Shown: positions 35,996 through 44,660 of the stretch, one piece after another | Numbering within the stretch: the stretch's first letter is position 1 | Layout: every line of letters begins with the position of its first letter | Assembly: GCF_014699055.1 (NCBI RefSeq) | Contig: NZ_JACXAC010000003.1 | Span: 1 to 64,000 of the forward strand | DNA: 64,000 nucleotides | Reading direction: 5' to 3' | Origin: Hymenobacter armeniacus | GTDB lineage: Bacteria; Bacteroidota; Bacteroidia; Cytophagales; Hymenobacteraceae | The notes under the pieces: generated by a model | Told to the model about the DNA's origin: nothing | Seen by the model: only the letters and a program-made list of their open reading frames with translations | Database searches by the model: none | Position numbers and translations under genes: made by a program

Positions 35996-36778
35996 TTAGT
36001 TGGATTTCAGAAAGCTGAGCAGCAGCACCACGGCCGAAATGCCGGCAAAGGCCAAGCCGAGGTTGTTGGCGTTGGCGCGGGCGGCGCGCGCCCGCAGCGG
36101 CTCCACGTAGAGGGCGTCGTTGGGCAGCAGGTAGTAGTAGGGCGAGCCCAGCAGGGCGGGGTCGGTGAGGTTGAGCAGCACCACCTGCGAGCCCGTGGGC
36201 GTTTGGCGGATGAGCTTCACGTTCTGGCGGTTGCCGTACTCGGTGAGGTCGCCGGCCAGGCCCAGGCCTTCGAGCACGCTGGCCTGGCCGTTGTACACGA
36301 AGTAGCGGCCGGGGTTGCGCACCTCGCCCAGCACCGTCACCTTGAAGCTCAGCAGCTTCACCACCACGTTGGCCCCCCGCACGAAGCCGCTCACGCGCTG
36401 CTGCACCAGGGCCTGCGCGGCCATAACATCCAGCCCGGCCACTTTGAGGGCGCCCACCGTGGGCAGCGCAATCTGCCCGTCCTCGCTCACCGAGTAGCCG
36501 CTCAGAAACATGGCGCCGGGGTCGCTGTTCATCATGGCGCGCGCATCGGCCACGTTGAACAGTTCGTTGAATTCGGGCTGCGGGCTCTGCACCCGCACCG
36601 ACAGCACGTCGTTGGGCTGAATGCGGTAGCTGGGGCGGGCATTGGCCACGGCCACGGCCGAGGACGCGGAGTAGCCCGGGCTTTGCAGGTAGGGCAGCTG
36701 CCGCTGGGCCACGCAGCCGCTCAGCAGCGTCAGGGCCGGCAGCAGCCACCGCAAGCAGGAGGAGGGGAGAGACGGCAT
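35996..36778 (-). CDS. Polysaccharide export outer-membrane lipoprotein (Wza/GumB family)
   Basis: The protein is 260 residues from Met at 36778. The earlier Met at 36820 would add 14 residues before the signal peptide. The lipobox is LTLLSGC near Cys22. The poly-export domain has PSYRIQPNDVLSVRVQSPQPEF and SEDGQIALPTVGALKVAGLDV. An SLBB-like segment has FKVTVLGEVRNPGRYFVYNGQ and VLEGLGLAGDLTEYG. It ends with a hydrophobic helix (LGLAFAGISAVVLLLSFL), as is common in Bacteroidota. It forms the export channel that works with the downstream Wzc protein. It is the first gene of the leftward exopolysaccharide operon. Confidence 0.92.
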   Translation of the reverse strand: MPSLPSSCLRWLLPALTLLSGCVAQRQLPYLQSPGYSASSAVAVANARPSYRIQPNDVLSVRVQSPQPEFNELFNVADARAMMNSDPGAMFLSGYSVSEDGQIALPTVGALKVAGLDVMAAQALVQQRVSGFVRGANVVVKLLSFKVTVLGEVRNPGRYFVYNGQASVLEGLGLAGDLTEYGNRQNVKLIRQTPTGSQVVLLNLTDPALLGSPYYYLLPNDALYVEPLRARAARANANNLGLAFAGISAVVLLLSFLKSN

Positions 36779-37091
36779 GGGAAGGGAAGCAGTGGCGGTC
36801 GGAGCAGGTGGGTTCCCCAAATCGGGCCGGGTGACGGTTCTGGCGCAGCGGTGGGTACTTGCGGCGCACCGGGCCGCCGCCGGTTGGAGTGGCCTGACAA
36901 AACTCGTTGCCGGCCCCAGCCATCGAAATGAGGAGCATCAATTTCCGAATTGAGGATGCTCACTTGCGCGCCGCAACGGTAAGGGCCTTATTGCCAAAAC
37001 GAAAAGCCTCCGGCCCTTCCCGGTGGCCGGCGGTGCCCGCGGCACGGCGCGCTTTTGAGCAAAATGCCGCCGCGGGCGCACGATTCCGGGG
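36779..37091. other. Divergent intergenic region between the exopolysaccharide operon and the LytTR gene
   Basis: No gene is seen in these 313 bases. A near-perfect dyad lies at 36933-36961 (GAGCATC ... GATGCTC around AATT-rich arms), inside what should be the 5' leader of the leftward exopolysaccharide transcript. It could be an operator or an attenuator hairpin. On the minus strand a TACCGTTG near 36974-36981 is one base off the TAnnTTTG -7 pattern, with a TTTTCG about 18 bases upstream, so it is a weak promoter candidate for the wza-wzc operon. Confidence 0.4.
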
Positions 37092-37122
37092 TTGCAATTC
37101 CTCTGGTAATATACTATATTTG
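37092..37122 (+). promoter_or_regulatory. Bacteroidota-type promoter with overlapping dyad, upstream of the LytTR regulator
   Basis: TTG at 37092-37094, a 20-base spacer and TATATTTG at 37115-37122 match the Bacteroidota sigma-A pattern (TTG, 19-21 bases, TAnnTTTG). A 7-bp inverted repeat, AATATAC (37108-37114) and GTATATT (37123-37129), sits symmetrically over the -7 element. It could serve as an operator, perhaps for autoregulation. The start codon lies 65 bases downstream of the expected transcription start. Confidence 0.7.
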
Positions 37123-37193
37123 GTATATTGTGGTAGCATCCGAGTGTTTCACAATTTGCGCTGCCACCATTGCCCCATCCTTCGTACGCGCCC

Positions 37194-37946
37194 ATGGCTG
37201 ACTCCGCACTTCTCCGTTGCCTTATCGTGGACGACAACGAAGCCAGCCGCCTGATGCTGGCCCACATGGTAGGGCTCACCCACACGCTGGAGCTGGTGGC
37301 CAGCCTGCCCGACGGCGTGCAGGCCCTGAGCTACCTGCAAACCCACCCGCCGGTCGACATCCTGTTCCTCGACATCGAAATGCCGGAGCTGACCGGCCTT
37401 GCCCTCGTGCAGCTCCTGCCCGAGCCCCACCCGGAAATCATCCTCGTGAGCACGCACGCCGACTTCGCCATCGAAGCCTTCGAGCTGCACGTGACCGACT
37501 ACTTGGTGAAGCCGGTCGATTTCGCCCGGTTTCGGCGGGCCGTGGACGTGGCCGTGCGCCGCCGCCGGGCCGCCCTGGCCCACGAAGCCGCCGCCGCCTT
37601 GCCCGTGGCCGCCCGCAAAGACGCCCTCGAGGACTGGTCGGAGCTGTTTGTGAAAGTCAACAACCGCTTGGTCAAGCTCAACTTCGACGAAGTGCTCTAC
37701 ATCGAGGCCATGTCGATGTATTCGGTGCTGGTCATGGCCAACCACAAATACATCGTGCACGCCACGCTCAAGCAGCTGGCCGAGCGGCTGCCGTTTGCGC
37801 ACTTCCAGCGCGTGCATCGGTCCTACATCGTCAACACCCGCCTCATCGACAGCATTGAGGACAACATGCTGGTGGTGGGGCCCTACGAAGTTCCGCTGGC
37901 CAAATCCTACCAGGAGGTGCTGTTTCGCTCTATTCGGAGCCTGTAA
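37194..37946 (+). CDS. LytTR-family response regulator
   Basis: The protein is 250 residues from the Met at 37194 (MADSALLRCLIVDDNEASRL). The receiver domain has the acid pair in LIVDDNEAS, the phosphoacceptor Asp in ILFLDIEMPELTGL near residue 56, and the conserved Lys in DYLVKPVDF near 105. After a basic linker, the LytTR DNA-binding domain runs from about residue 145 (LFVKVNNRLVKLNFDEVLYIEAMSMY) to FQRVHRSYIVNTRLIDSI, as usual. It is divergent from the exopolysaccharide operon and convergent with the hybrid kinase, with the two coding regions overlapping by 17 bases at their 3' ends. It is a plausible regulator of exopolysaccharide genes, but that is inferred from position only. Confidence 0.9.
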   Translation: MADSALLRCLIVDDNEASRLMLAHMVGLTHTLELVASLPDGVQALSYLQTHPPVDILFLDIEMPELTGLALVQLLPEPHPEIILVSTHADFAIEAFELHVTDYLVKPVDFARFRRAVDVAVRRRRAALAHEAAAALPVAARKDALEDWSELFVKVNNRLVKLNFDEVLYIEAMSMYSVLVMANHKYIVHATLKQLAERLPFAHFQRVHRSYIVNTRLIDSIEDNMLVVGPYEVPLAKSYQEVLFRSIRSL

Positions 37947-40596
37947 CGTGGGCGTCCGCGTCGCGGCGCAGGGCCTGCACCACGTCTTCCACGGTGGCCA
38001 CAAATTCCTGCGCCGCCGCCCGAAACACCGCCGGGTCCACCGCCGCCGGGCCGCGGCCCCGCCCGTGAATGGGCGCAAGCAGGGTGGTGGTGCAGCTTTC
38101 CAGCCCGCCCACGTCCAGCGTCTTCAAATTGAAGTGCAGGTAGTGTACCTGCTGGGCCGCCGTGCGCCAGTCGCCCTCGGCGGCGGCCGCGCTCAGCTTG
38201 GCCAGGGCGGCGGGGGCGTTGTTCAAAAACGAGGCAACGACTTTGTCCACCAGCGCGTGGTCGCCTTTGGCAAAGCTCTGCAGGCCGGCCAGGCTGTAGG
38301 GGCGCGCCGGCCGGGGCACGGCCAGGAGCTGCTGGCACAATTCGGCTTCGCTGAAGGGCTTGGCCAGCCGGCCGATGATGCCCTGGCGCCGGTAGTAGTC
38401 GTCGGGGCGCGGCAGCGTGGCCGCCGTGAACGCAATGACCGGGGTGTGGGCCCGCGCCGGGTGGGGCAGGGCGCGCAGGCGGCGCACCACCTCCAGCCCG
38501 CTGAGGTCCGGCATCTGAATGTCGAGCAGGGCCACGTCGAAGTCCTGCGCCGCCAGCAGGCGCAGCGCTTCGGCCCCGCTGGCGGCCTCGGTGGGCCGAA
38601 TGCCCCAGTCGGCCAGCGTCAGGCGCGTGACTTCGCGGTTCATCTCGTTGTCGTCGGCCAGCAGCACGCGCAGGCCCGCCAGGCGGGCCGGAAGGGAGGG
38701 CTGCTCGGCGGCAGGTGCCGGGCGGGCGCCGGCCGGGGCTTTGGGCAGGGCCAGCTCCAGCGTGAAGCAGCTGCCCCGGCCCGGCTGGCTGGTCACGCCG
38801 AGCGTGCCGCCCATTTGCCGGGCCAGGCGCCGGCTGATGCTCAGGCCCAGTCCGGCGCCGCCGTAGTGCCGGCCGGTGGCCGCGTGGGCCTGGGTGAAGT
38901 CGTCGAACACGCTCGCCAGCATTTCCGGCGCAATGCCAATGCCGGTGTCGGCCACCCGAAACCGCACCCGCAGGGCGGTGGAGCTTTCGGCCAGCACCCG
39001 GCAGCTAACGCGAATGCTGCCCCGGTCCGTGAATTTCACGGCGTTGCTCACCAGGTTGAGCAGAATCTGGTTGAGGCGGAGCGGGTCGCCCAGCACCCAG
39101 CGCCGCGGAAACGGCCGCCCCGCCGTGGCCCCCTGAAACCGCAGCCCCTTCTCCCGGGCCTGCGCCGCCAGCGGCCGCAGCACGGCGTCCACCGAGTCGC
39201 CCAGCACAAACGGCACGGCTTCGAGCTCAATGGCCCCGCTGTTGAGGCGGCTGAGGTCGAGCACGTCGTTGAGCAGGCCGGTGAGGTGCGCGCCGGCCTG
39301 GCAAATGCTGCTCAGCAAATACCGCTGCCGCTCGGTCAGGGCGGTTTTGCCCAGCTGCGCCGCCAGCCCCAACATGCCGTGAATGGGCGTGCGCACTTCG
39401 TGGCTGATGCTGGCCAGGAACACTTCGCGGGCCCGGGCGCTGGCCGCCGCCTGCTGGCGGCTGCGCCGGGCTTCCCGCTCGGCCTCAATGCGCGCCGTGA
39501 TGTCGTGCGAATGGCCGATGACGTAGGCCGGTTGGTCGGGTTCCTGCACCAAGGTGTTGTGAAACAACAGGTAGCGCACCTTTTCGGGCGCCGTGCCCAC
39601 TCGCAGCACGCCAGTGGCGCTGCCCGCCGAACCGACCCGGGCCAGGTACCGGCTCAGCGCGCCCTGCTGCTCCGGCTGCAGAAACCGGCCAAGGGGCTGG
39701 CCCACCAGCTCGGCTTCGGGCCGCTGCAGGAGCGCGGCCAGGGCCGGGTTCACCGTAAGCAGGCGCCCGGTCAGGTCGTGGGTGCAAATCAGGGTTTGGG
39801 TGTGGCGCAGCAGGTCGTGGTACTGCTTTTCGCGCAGGGCCAGCACCTGCTCGTGGCGCTTGAGGTCGGTGATGTCGGTGGTCACGCCCAGCACGAACAC
39901 CGTGCCGTCGGGGTTGTGCAGGGGGCAGCGCACGGTCTGGTACCAGCGCCGCTCCCCCGAGTCGAGGGTCAGCGTCATTTCTTCCCGCACTTCGCCGTTG
40001 GTTTGGCGCACCTGCTCGTTGATTTCGGTGCGGCGTCGGCGTTCGGCGTAGGCGGGGGTGGCCGGGTCGTGGTGCGCCGGCCCGCTGTACACCTGCAGGT
40101 GTTGCATCAGCTCGCGCACGGCCCGGTTGTAGAAGACGGGCCGGTCGGCCGTGTCGTACACGGTAAACAGGGTGGAGCTGGTGTCGAGCATGAGCTGCCG
40201 GAAATCCTGCTGGTGGCGCAGCTGCTGCTCGGTGGCCCGCCACGCGGTCACGTCGACCAGGTAAAAAAACGTTAGCTCCTGGTCTGCGGCGCTGGCGCTG
40301 CTCACCTGCCAGCACTGGCCGTTGGCCTCTAGCACGGCCGGCTGGTTGGCGGGCTGGGTGCGCAGCCACTCCGCGGCGTCGCTCAGTGCCTGCCACAAGG
40401 CCGTGGGGCTGCTGCCTCGAAACGCCTGCCGGATGCGGCGGGCGGCGGGGTTGGCGTAGCGCAGCCGGCCGCCCGCGTCGAAGCACAGCACCGGGTGCGG
40501 GTTGTGGTCGAGGAGCGCCGCCGGAAGCGCCAGGTCGGGAGGCCGGGCATCGGTGCGGACTTCCAAGGCAAGAGAGTCGGTGGTGCTTTCGAACAT
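37930..40596 (-). CDS. Hybrid sensor histidine kinase with PAS repeats, receiver and Hpt-like domain
   Basis: The protein is 888 residues without obvious membrane helices. At least three PAS-like regions occupy about residues 20-370 (LLDHNPHPVLCFDAGGRLRY; FTVYDTADRPVFYNRAV with the PAC end LGVTTDITDLKRHEQ; ICTHDLTGRLLTVNPAL). HisKA has FLASISHEVRTPIHG with the phospho-His near 400. The ATPase domain has LLNLVSNAVKF, VADTGIGIAPEML and GAGLGLSISRRLA. A receiver follows with VLLADDNEMNREV and ALLDIQMPDLSGL. The end is Hpt-like (QQVHYLHFNLKTL). It should feed a phosphorelay through its own receiver and Hpt. The convergent LytTR regulator is a possible partner. Confidence 0.9.
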   Translation of the reverse strand: MFESTTDSLALEVRTDARPPDLALPAALLDHNPHPVLCFDAGGRLRYANPAARRIRQAFRGSSPTALWQALSDAAEWLRTQPANQPAVLEANGQCWQVSSASAADQELTFFYLVDVTAWRATEQQLRHQQDFRQLMLDTSSTLFTVYDTADRPVFYNRAVRELMQHLQVYSGPAHHDPATPAYAERRRRTEINEQVRQTNGEVREEMTLTLDSGERRWYQTVRCPLHNPDGTVFVLGVTTDITDLKRHEQVLALREKQYHDLLRHTQTLICTHDLTGRLLTVNPALAALLQRPEAELVGQPLGRFLQPEQQGALSRYLARVGSAGSATGVLRVGTAPEKVRYLLFHNTLVQEPDQPAYVIGHSHDITARIEAEREARRSRQQAAASARAREVFLASISHEVRTPIHGMLGLAAQLGKTALTERQRYLLSSICQAGAHLTGLLNDVLDLSRLNSGAIELEAVPFVLGDSVDAVLRPLAAQAREKGLRFQGATAGRPFPRRWVLGDPLRLNQILLNLVSNAVKFTDRGSIRVSCRVLAESSTALRVRFRVADTGIGIAPEMLASVFDDFTQAHAATGRHYGGAGLGLSISRRLARQMGGTLGVTSQPGRGSCFTLELALPKAPAGARPAPAAEQPSLPARLAGLRVLLADDNEMNREVTRLTLADWGIRPTEAASGAEALRLLAAQDFDVALLDIQMPDLSGLEVVRRLRALPHPARAHTPVIAFTAATLPRPDDYYRRQGIIGRLAKPFSEAELCQQLLAVPRPARPYSLAGLQSFAKGDHALVDKVVASFLNNAPAALAKLSAAAAEGDWRTAAQQVHYLHFNLKTLDVGGLESCTTTLLAPIHGRGRGPAAVDPAVFRAAAQEFVATVEDVVQALRRDADAHVTGSE

Positions 40597-41083
40597 GCTG
40601 ATGCGTGCTGAGAAGTGAAGCGCACAACAGGGATGCGCCGGAAGCTATGCTCGGGAACGTAGCAAGTTACTGCTAATCAATAGCTCCTTGTATGGCGGGC
40701 ACACCGCGGAAGGCTACTGACCCAAAGCAAATATATAAAATATTATATGTATAATGACTAGTTTCTGGTTTGCTGTTGAGCTTATTAAGATAGCTAAGTT
40801 TGTTTTTAATTGATGTTAATGGACCGTCGGCCGAAAAGTTAACGCCTTGACCTGGCGGGCATCGGCAAAGAGCGAAACCGCCCTGGCAAACAAGCTAGCA
40901 GGAATTCCTGCCACCGCGGCTGCCTCAGGCGGAGTAGGTGCCGGCAGCTCACCCGCGACCGGCACCACGTTCCTAAATTCCGCCGAGCGATTGGCTCGGG
41001 CTATGAAAACAATCAGCGCCGCGGCTGATTTTAATCAGGCTGCCCGCCGAAACGCTTGGGCGCTTGGCGCAGGATGAAATGGA
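40597..41083. other. Gene-free region with AT-rich core between the two kinase genes
   Basis: These 487 bases are upstream of the hybrid kinase. The core at about 40725-40830 is very AT-rich. A minus-strand TATATTTG (CAAATATA at 40728-40735) matches the -7 consensus and could serve the kinase gene at about 130 bases distance, but no clear -33 is seen. A rightward frame at 40847-41077 lacks family resemblance and is not called a gene. Confidence 0.4.
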
Positions 41084-41110
41084 AAAAGGCGCCCTTGGGA
41101 GGCGCCTTTT
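41084..41110 (+). terminator. Intrinsic terminator, AAAAGGCGCC/GGCGCCTTTT
   Basis: Perfect 10-bp arms (41084-41093 and 41101-41110) enclose a 7-base loop. The stem is followed by GTGTAGTCCGTGGGGCTC, a tail that recurs almost unchanged after the terminator at 53596-53627. The unit may therefore be a conserved element rather than a simple terminator. No convincing gene precedes it on the plus strand. Confidence 0.75.
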
Positions 41111-41516
41111 GTGTAGTCCGTGGGGCTCAAACGGGGCTATGCCAGCCTTGGGGGTGCTATACGCCCCGATGGAAAAAGGGAGCAGTTTTGTAGGGCAAGG
41201 CCTGACATGAGGCGAAGGGCATGGTGTGCTGAGAATGACTAGGGAAGAGACGGAAATATGGCAGCGGATGCTTCACGCACGCTAGGACGACTGTCGGGTG
41301 CAGGGGCTCTCGGCGGGGCGTAGATTCGTGTTTACTTTTCCAGCCAACAACCAGCCAAACACGGCTCGCTACACCTGCCTTACCTAACAATGCTGCAGAC
41401 TGTACCAAAACGCACGCCTGCCCGATTCAAGAGCGGCCCCAACAGAAACCCACTATTTTCAGTATCCGCGACGAGGATGCGTGCTGGTTTCCGCACGCCC
41501 TGACACCACCCCATTT
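41111..41516. other. Non-coding region upstream of the multi-PAS kinase
   Basis: About 400 bases contain no supported gene. The kinase promoter should lie here. TACTTTTC near 41332-41339 is one base off the -7 consensus, but no -33 was found, so no promoter is called. Confidence 0.4.
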
Positions 41517-44024
41517 ATGCCAGACTCTTCCAGCCGCTTGCCCGCAGGACTCCCCGCTGACCCCACCCTGTTAGCCACGCTGCTGAATCTGCTGCCGATG
41601 GGGGTTATCTACTACACCCCCGTGGTGGATGCCGCGGGCACGCTGACGGACTTGGCGCTGGCTTACCTCAACCCGGCCGCCCAGCGCATGACCCGGCTGC
41701 CCGCCCAGCCGGGCACCACCTACCGGCAGCAGTTTCCGACGACCGACGACAACGGCGCCTGGGATTTTCACCGCCGGAGCTGGCTTGCCCAGGAGCCCCA
41801 GCAGTTCCAGTTTTATTACGATGCGGACGGCTTCGACAGCTACTTCCGCGTCACGGCCCAGCGCCAGGGAGAAGGGCTCCTGGCCGTTTTTACCGACACG
41901 CAGGACGAAGTGCGCAGCCAGGCCGAGCAGGCGCTGCTTGCCAGCCAGGCCCGGGAGCGGCAGCGCACCCAGGAACTGGCGGCGGCGCAGGCCGCCACCG
42001 AGCGCGAGCGGGCGCTGCTGCAAGCCTTGCTCACCCAGGCCCCGGTGGCCATTGCCTTGTTTCAGGGCGAGCAAATGCGGGTAGCGGCCGTGACCACCGA
42101 GATGGCGGCTATCTGGGGATACACGCCCACCCAGGTGGTGGGCCGGCCCCTGCTCGAAGGCGTGCCCGAGCTGCGCGGCCAAGGCTTTGACGACCTGCTG
42201 CGGCAGGTGTTACACACCCGCGAGCCGGTCTCTGGCACGGAAACCCCGGCCCAACTGCTGCGCGACGGCCAACTGCAAACCAGCTACTACAACTTCATCT
42301 ACCAGCCGCTTTTCGACGCGCAGGGGCAGGTTCTCGGCGTTATCGACGTGGCGGTGGACGTGACCCAGCAGGTGCTGGCCCGCCGGCAGGTAGAGCAGCT
42401 CAACCAGGAGCTGGAAGTGCGCGTGCAGGAGCGCACCCGCCAGCTCAGCGAGCAGCAGGCGCTGCTGGACCGCATCCTGGGGCAGGTGCCCGCGTCCGTG
42501 GCCACGCTCCACGGGCCCGACCACCGCTATTCGTTCATCAACGAACACTACCAGCAGCTGGTGGGCAACCGGGTAACGCTGGGCCAGTCGGTTGCGGAGG
42601 CCCTGCCCGAAGCCGCGGAGCAGGGCTTCGTGGCCCTGCTTGACCAGGTGTACCAAACCGGGGAGCCCTACGCCGGCGACGAAACCGTGCTCTTCCTCCA
42701 GCAGCCCACGGGCCCGCCCACTGAGCACTACCTCAATTTTGTGTACCAGCCCCTGCGCGACGACCAGGGCCAGGTCCACGGCATCCTGGCCTTTGCCGTG
42801 GAAGTCACCGAGCAGGTATTGGCCCGGCGGGAGCGCGAAACCCAGCGCCGCGAGCTAACCACCCTCTTCGAGCAGGCCCCGGTCGGGGTGTGCATCCTCG
42901 ACGGTCCGGAAATGGTTTACAGCTTTGCCAACCCGGCCTACCAGCGGATATTGCCCGGCCGCGAACTGCTGGGCCGCTCGGTGCTGGATGCCATCCCGGA
43001 GCTGCGGGGCACCGAAGTAGAAACCCTGCTGCGGCAGGTATACGCCACGGGCAACACGTACCAGGCGCAGGAGCAATGCATTCCCGTGGCCCGCGCGAAC
43101 GGCAGTGGCGAGCTGGAAAATCGGTATTTCACCCTGGTGTACCAGGCCCGGCGCGACGAACACCACCGCATCACGGGCATTTTCAATCTGGTGGTGGAAG
43201 TAACCGAGCAGCTGCTGGCCCGTCAGCAGGCCGAGCAGAGCCGCCACCAGGTGCAGCTCCTCAACGAAGAGCTGGCCACCATCAACCGGGAGCTGCTTGC
43301 CAGCAACGACGAGTTGTATGCGAGCAACACCCAGCTCACGCGCACCAACGTGGACCTGGACAATTTCATCTACACCGCCAGCCACGACCTGAAGGCGCCA
43401 ATTACCAACATTGAGGGCCTGCTGCTGGCCCTGGAGCACGAACTGCCGGCCGCCAACCGCCCGGGCGACGTGTCGCTGATGCTGACGATGATGCAAGAGG
43501 CGATTGAGCGCTTTCAGCGCACCATCGTCCACCTCACCGACCTGAGCCGCCTGCAAAAGGAGCACAACCCGGCCAGCGCCGCCGTGCCCCTGGCCCCGGT
43601 GGTGGAGGCGGTGCGCCTCGACATCATCCCGCTGCTGGCGCAGACCCGGGGCCAGCTGACGGTAAATATTCCCAAGGACCTGACGGTAACGTTCGCCGAG
43701 AAGAACCTGCGCTCGGTGGTGTACAACCTGCTCAGCAACGCCTTCAAGTACCACCACCCCGACCGCGTGCCCGTGGTGCAGCTGCGCAGCGGGCTCGCCG
43801 ACGGCTACGTGGTGCTGGAGGTGCAGGACAACGGCCTGGGGCTGGACCTGGCGCAGGGGCAGGAGCGGCTATTTGGCCTGTTTCAGCGCCTGCACACCCA
43901 CGTCGAGGGCACGGGCATCGGCCTGCACATGGTCAAGCGCATGCTGGAAAACGCCGGCGGCCGCATCGAGGTGAGCAGTCAGCTGGGGCAGGGCACCACG
44001 TTTCACGTGTACTTTCGGCGGTAG
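41517..44024 (+). CDS. Soluble multi-PAS sensor histidine kinase
   Basis: The protein is 835 residues from ATG at 41517 (MPDSSSRLPAGLPADPTL). A GTG 12 codons upstream is possible. Four PAS-like units are visible: LLNLLPMGVIYYTPVVDAAG; LLTQAPVAIALFQGEQMRV; LGQVPASVATLHGPDHRYSF; and LFEQAPVGVCILDGPEMVYS. Coiled-coil linkers sit between several of them. HisKA has FIYTASHDLKAPITNIEGLL with the phospho-His near residue 622. The ATPase domain has VVYNLLSNAFKYHHPD, VQDNGLGLDLAQG and GTGIGLHMVKRML. There is no membrane helix, so it senses a cytoplasmic signal. The receiver gene 38 bases downstream is the likely partner. Confidence 0.9.
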   Translation: MPDSSSRLPAGLPADPTLLATLLNLLPMGVIYYTPVVDAAGTLTDLALAYLNPAAQRMTRLPAQPGTTYRQQFPTTDDNGAWDFHRRSWLAQEPQQFQFYYDADGFDSYFRVTAQRQGEGLLAVFTDTQDEVRSQAEQALLASQARERQRTQELAAAQAATERERALLQALLTQAPVAIALFQGEQMRVAAVTTEMAAIWGYTPTQVVGRPLLEGVPELRGQGFDDLLRQVLHTREPVSGTETPAQLLRDGQLQTSYYNFIYQPLFDAQGQVLGVIDVAVDVTQQVLARRQVEQLNQELEVRVQERTRQLSEQQALLDRILGQVPASVATLHGPDHRYSFINEHYQQLVGNRVTLGQSVAEALPEAAEQGFVALLDQVYQTGEPYAGDETVLFLQQPTGPPTEHYLNFVYQPLRDDQGQVHGILAFAVEVTEQVLARRERETQRRELTTLFEQAPVGVCILDGPEMVYSFANPAYQRILPGRELLGRSVLDAIPELRGTEVETLLRQVYATGNTYQAQEQCIPVARANGSGELENRYFTLVYQARRDEHHRITGIFNLVVEVTEQLLARQQAEQSRHQVQLLNEELATINRELLASNDELYASNTQLTRTNVDLDNFIYTASHDLKAPITNIEGLLLALEHELPAANRPGDVSLMLTMMQEAIERFQRTIVHLTDLSRLQKEHNPASAAVPLAPVVEAVRLDIIPLLAQTRGQLTVNIPKDLTVTFAEKNLRSVVYNLLSNAFKYHHPDRVPVVQLRSGLADGYVVLEVQDNGLGLDLAQGQERLFGLFQRLHTHVEGTGIGLHMVKRMLENAGGRIEVSSQLGQGTTFHVYFRR

Positions 44025-44062
44025 GGTCGACCGCAAAGCCCTCCGCCTCGTATACGCCAGCC

Positions 44063-44470
44063 ATGCCTTCAATTCCCCTTGTGCTGCTGGTGGATGATGA
44101 CCCCACTACCAACTTTCTTCATAAGAAGCTGCTGCAGCGCCTCGACGTGACGAACGACATCCGCGTGGCCCTCAACGGGCAGGAAGCCCTGCGCGAACTG
44201 CAGCAGCTTGGCCAGTCGCCCCGGGCCGACCAGTCGATACTGGTGTTACTGGACGTCAACATGCCCGTGATGACCGGTATCCAGTTTCTGGAGGCGTACG
44301 AGCACCTGCCTGCCGCGCTGCGGCGGGCGGTAGTGGTGGTGGTAGTAACCAGCTCCGTCAGCCCCCGGGACCGGCAGCGGGCGCAGGAGCTGCCCATTGC
44401 TGATTACCTCGACAAGCCCTTGACGCAGCAGCAGATGGAGCGCGTCGTGGCGCAACATTTCGCTGCCTAG
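44063..44470 (+). CDS. Single-domain CheY-like response regulator
   Basis: The protein is 135 residues, a lone receiver domain of the type that Bacteroidota often place after PAS kinases. The acid cluster is VLLVDDDPTTNF near residues 8-12, the phosphoacceptor is in ILVLLDVNMPVMTG near 63, a Thr/Ser sits in VVVVVVTSSVSP, and the conserved Lys is in IADYLDKPL near 117. There is no output domain, so it must act by protein contact or as a phosphate shuttle. It is probably cotranscribed with the kinase 38 bases upstream. Confidence 0.9.
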   Translation: MPSIPLVLLVDDDPTTNFLHKKLLQRLDVTNDIRVALNGQEALRELQQLGQSPRADQSILVLLDVNMPVMTGIQFLEAYEHLPAALRRAVVVVVVTSSVSPRDRQRAQELPIADYLDKPLTQQQMERVVAQHFAA

Positions 44471-44660
44471 CGCCAGGCAGGCGGATTGGGCCGCAGCGGT
44501 GACCAGCCGGCAGCTTTGTTATAAAGGGCCAGGGCCAGTCAAGCACAGCCTGCTTCAGCCGCCGGAAAGGTGTCCGAGTATTGCCTGATGCCACCGGCGC
44601 GAGCCCGCGGCGGAACCCCGCCGTCCCTGACCATTGCGTAGCGGCGACGCGATAGCAGTA

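Noticed and set aside
33324-35999. Very long plus-strand open frames such as 33324-35999 and 20091-23045
   Set aside because: They are antisense to clear genes (Wzc kinase, beta-helix protein). Their His/Gln/Gly/Arg-rich composition is what high-GC coding DNA gives on the opposite strand.
35946-36941. Extended frame upstream of the Wzc-like kinase
   Set aside because: It overlaps the Wza lipoprotein gene in a different frame, and the co-polymerase N-terminus begins cleanly at 35945.
40847-41077. 76-residue plus-strand frame starting with TTG
   Set aside because: It has an unusual start codon, Ala-rich low-complexity sequence and no recognisable motif. It ends just before a terminator, but that alone is not enough to call a gene.
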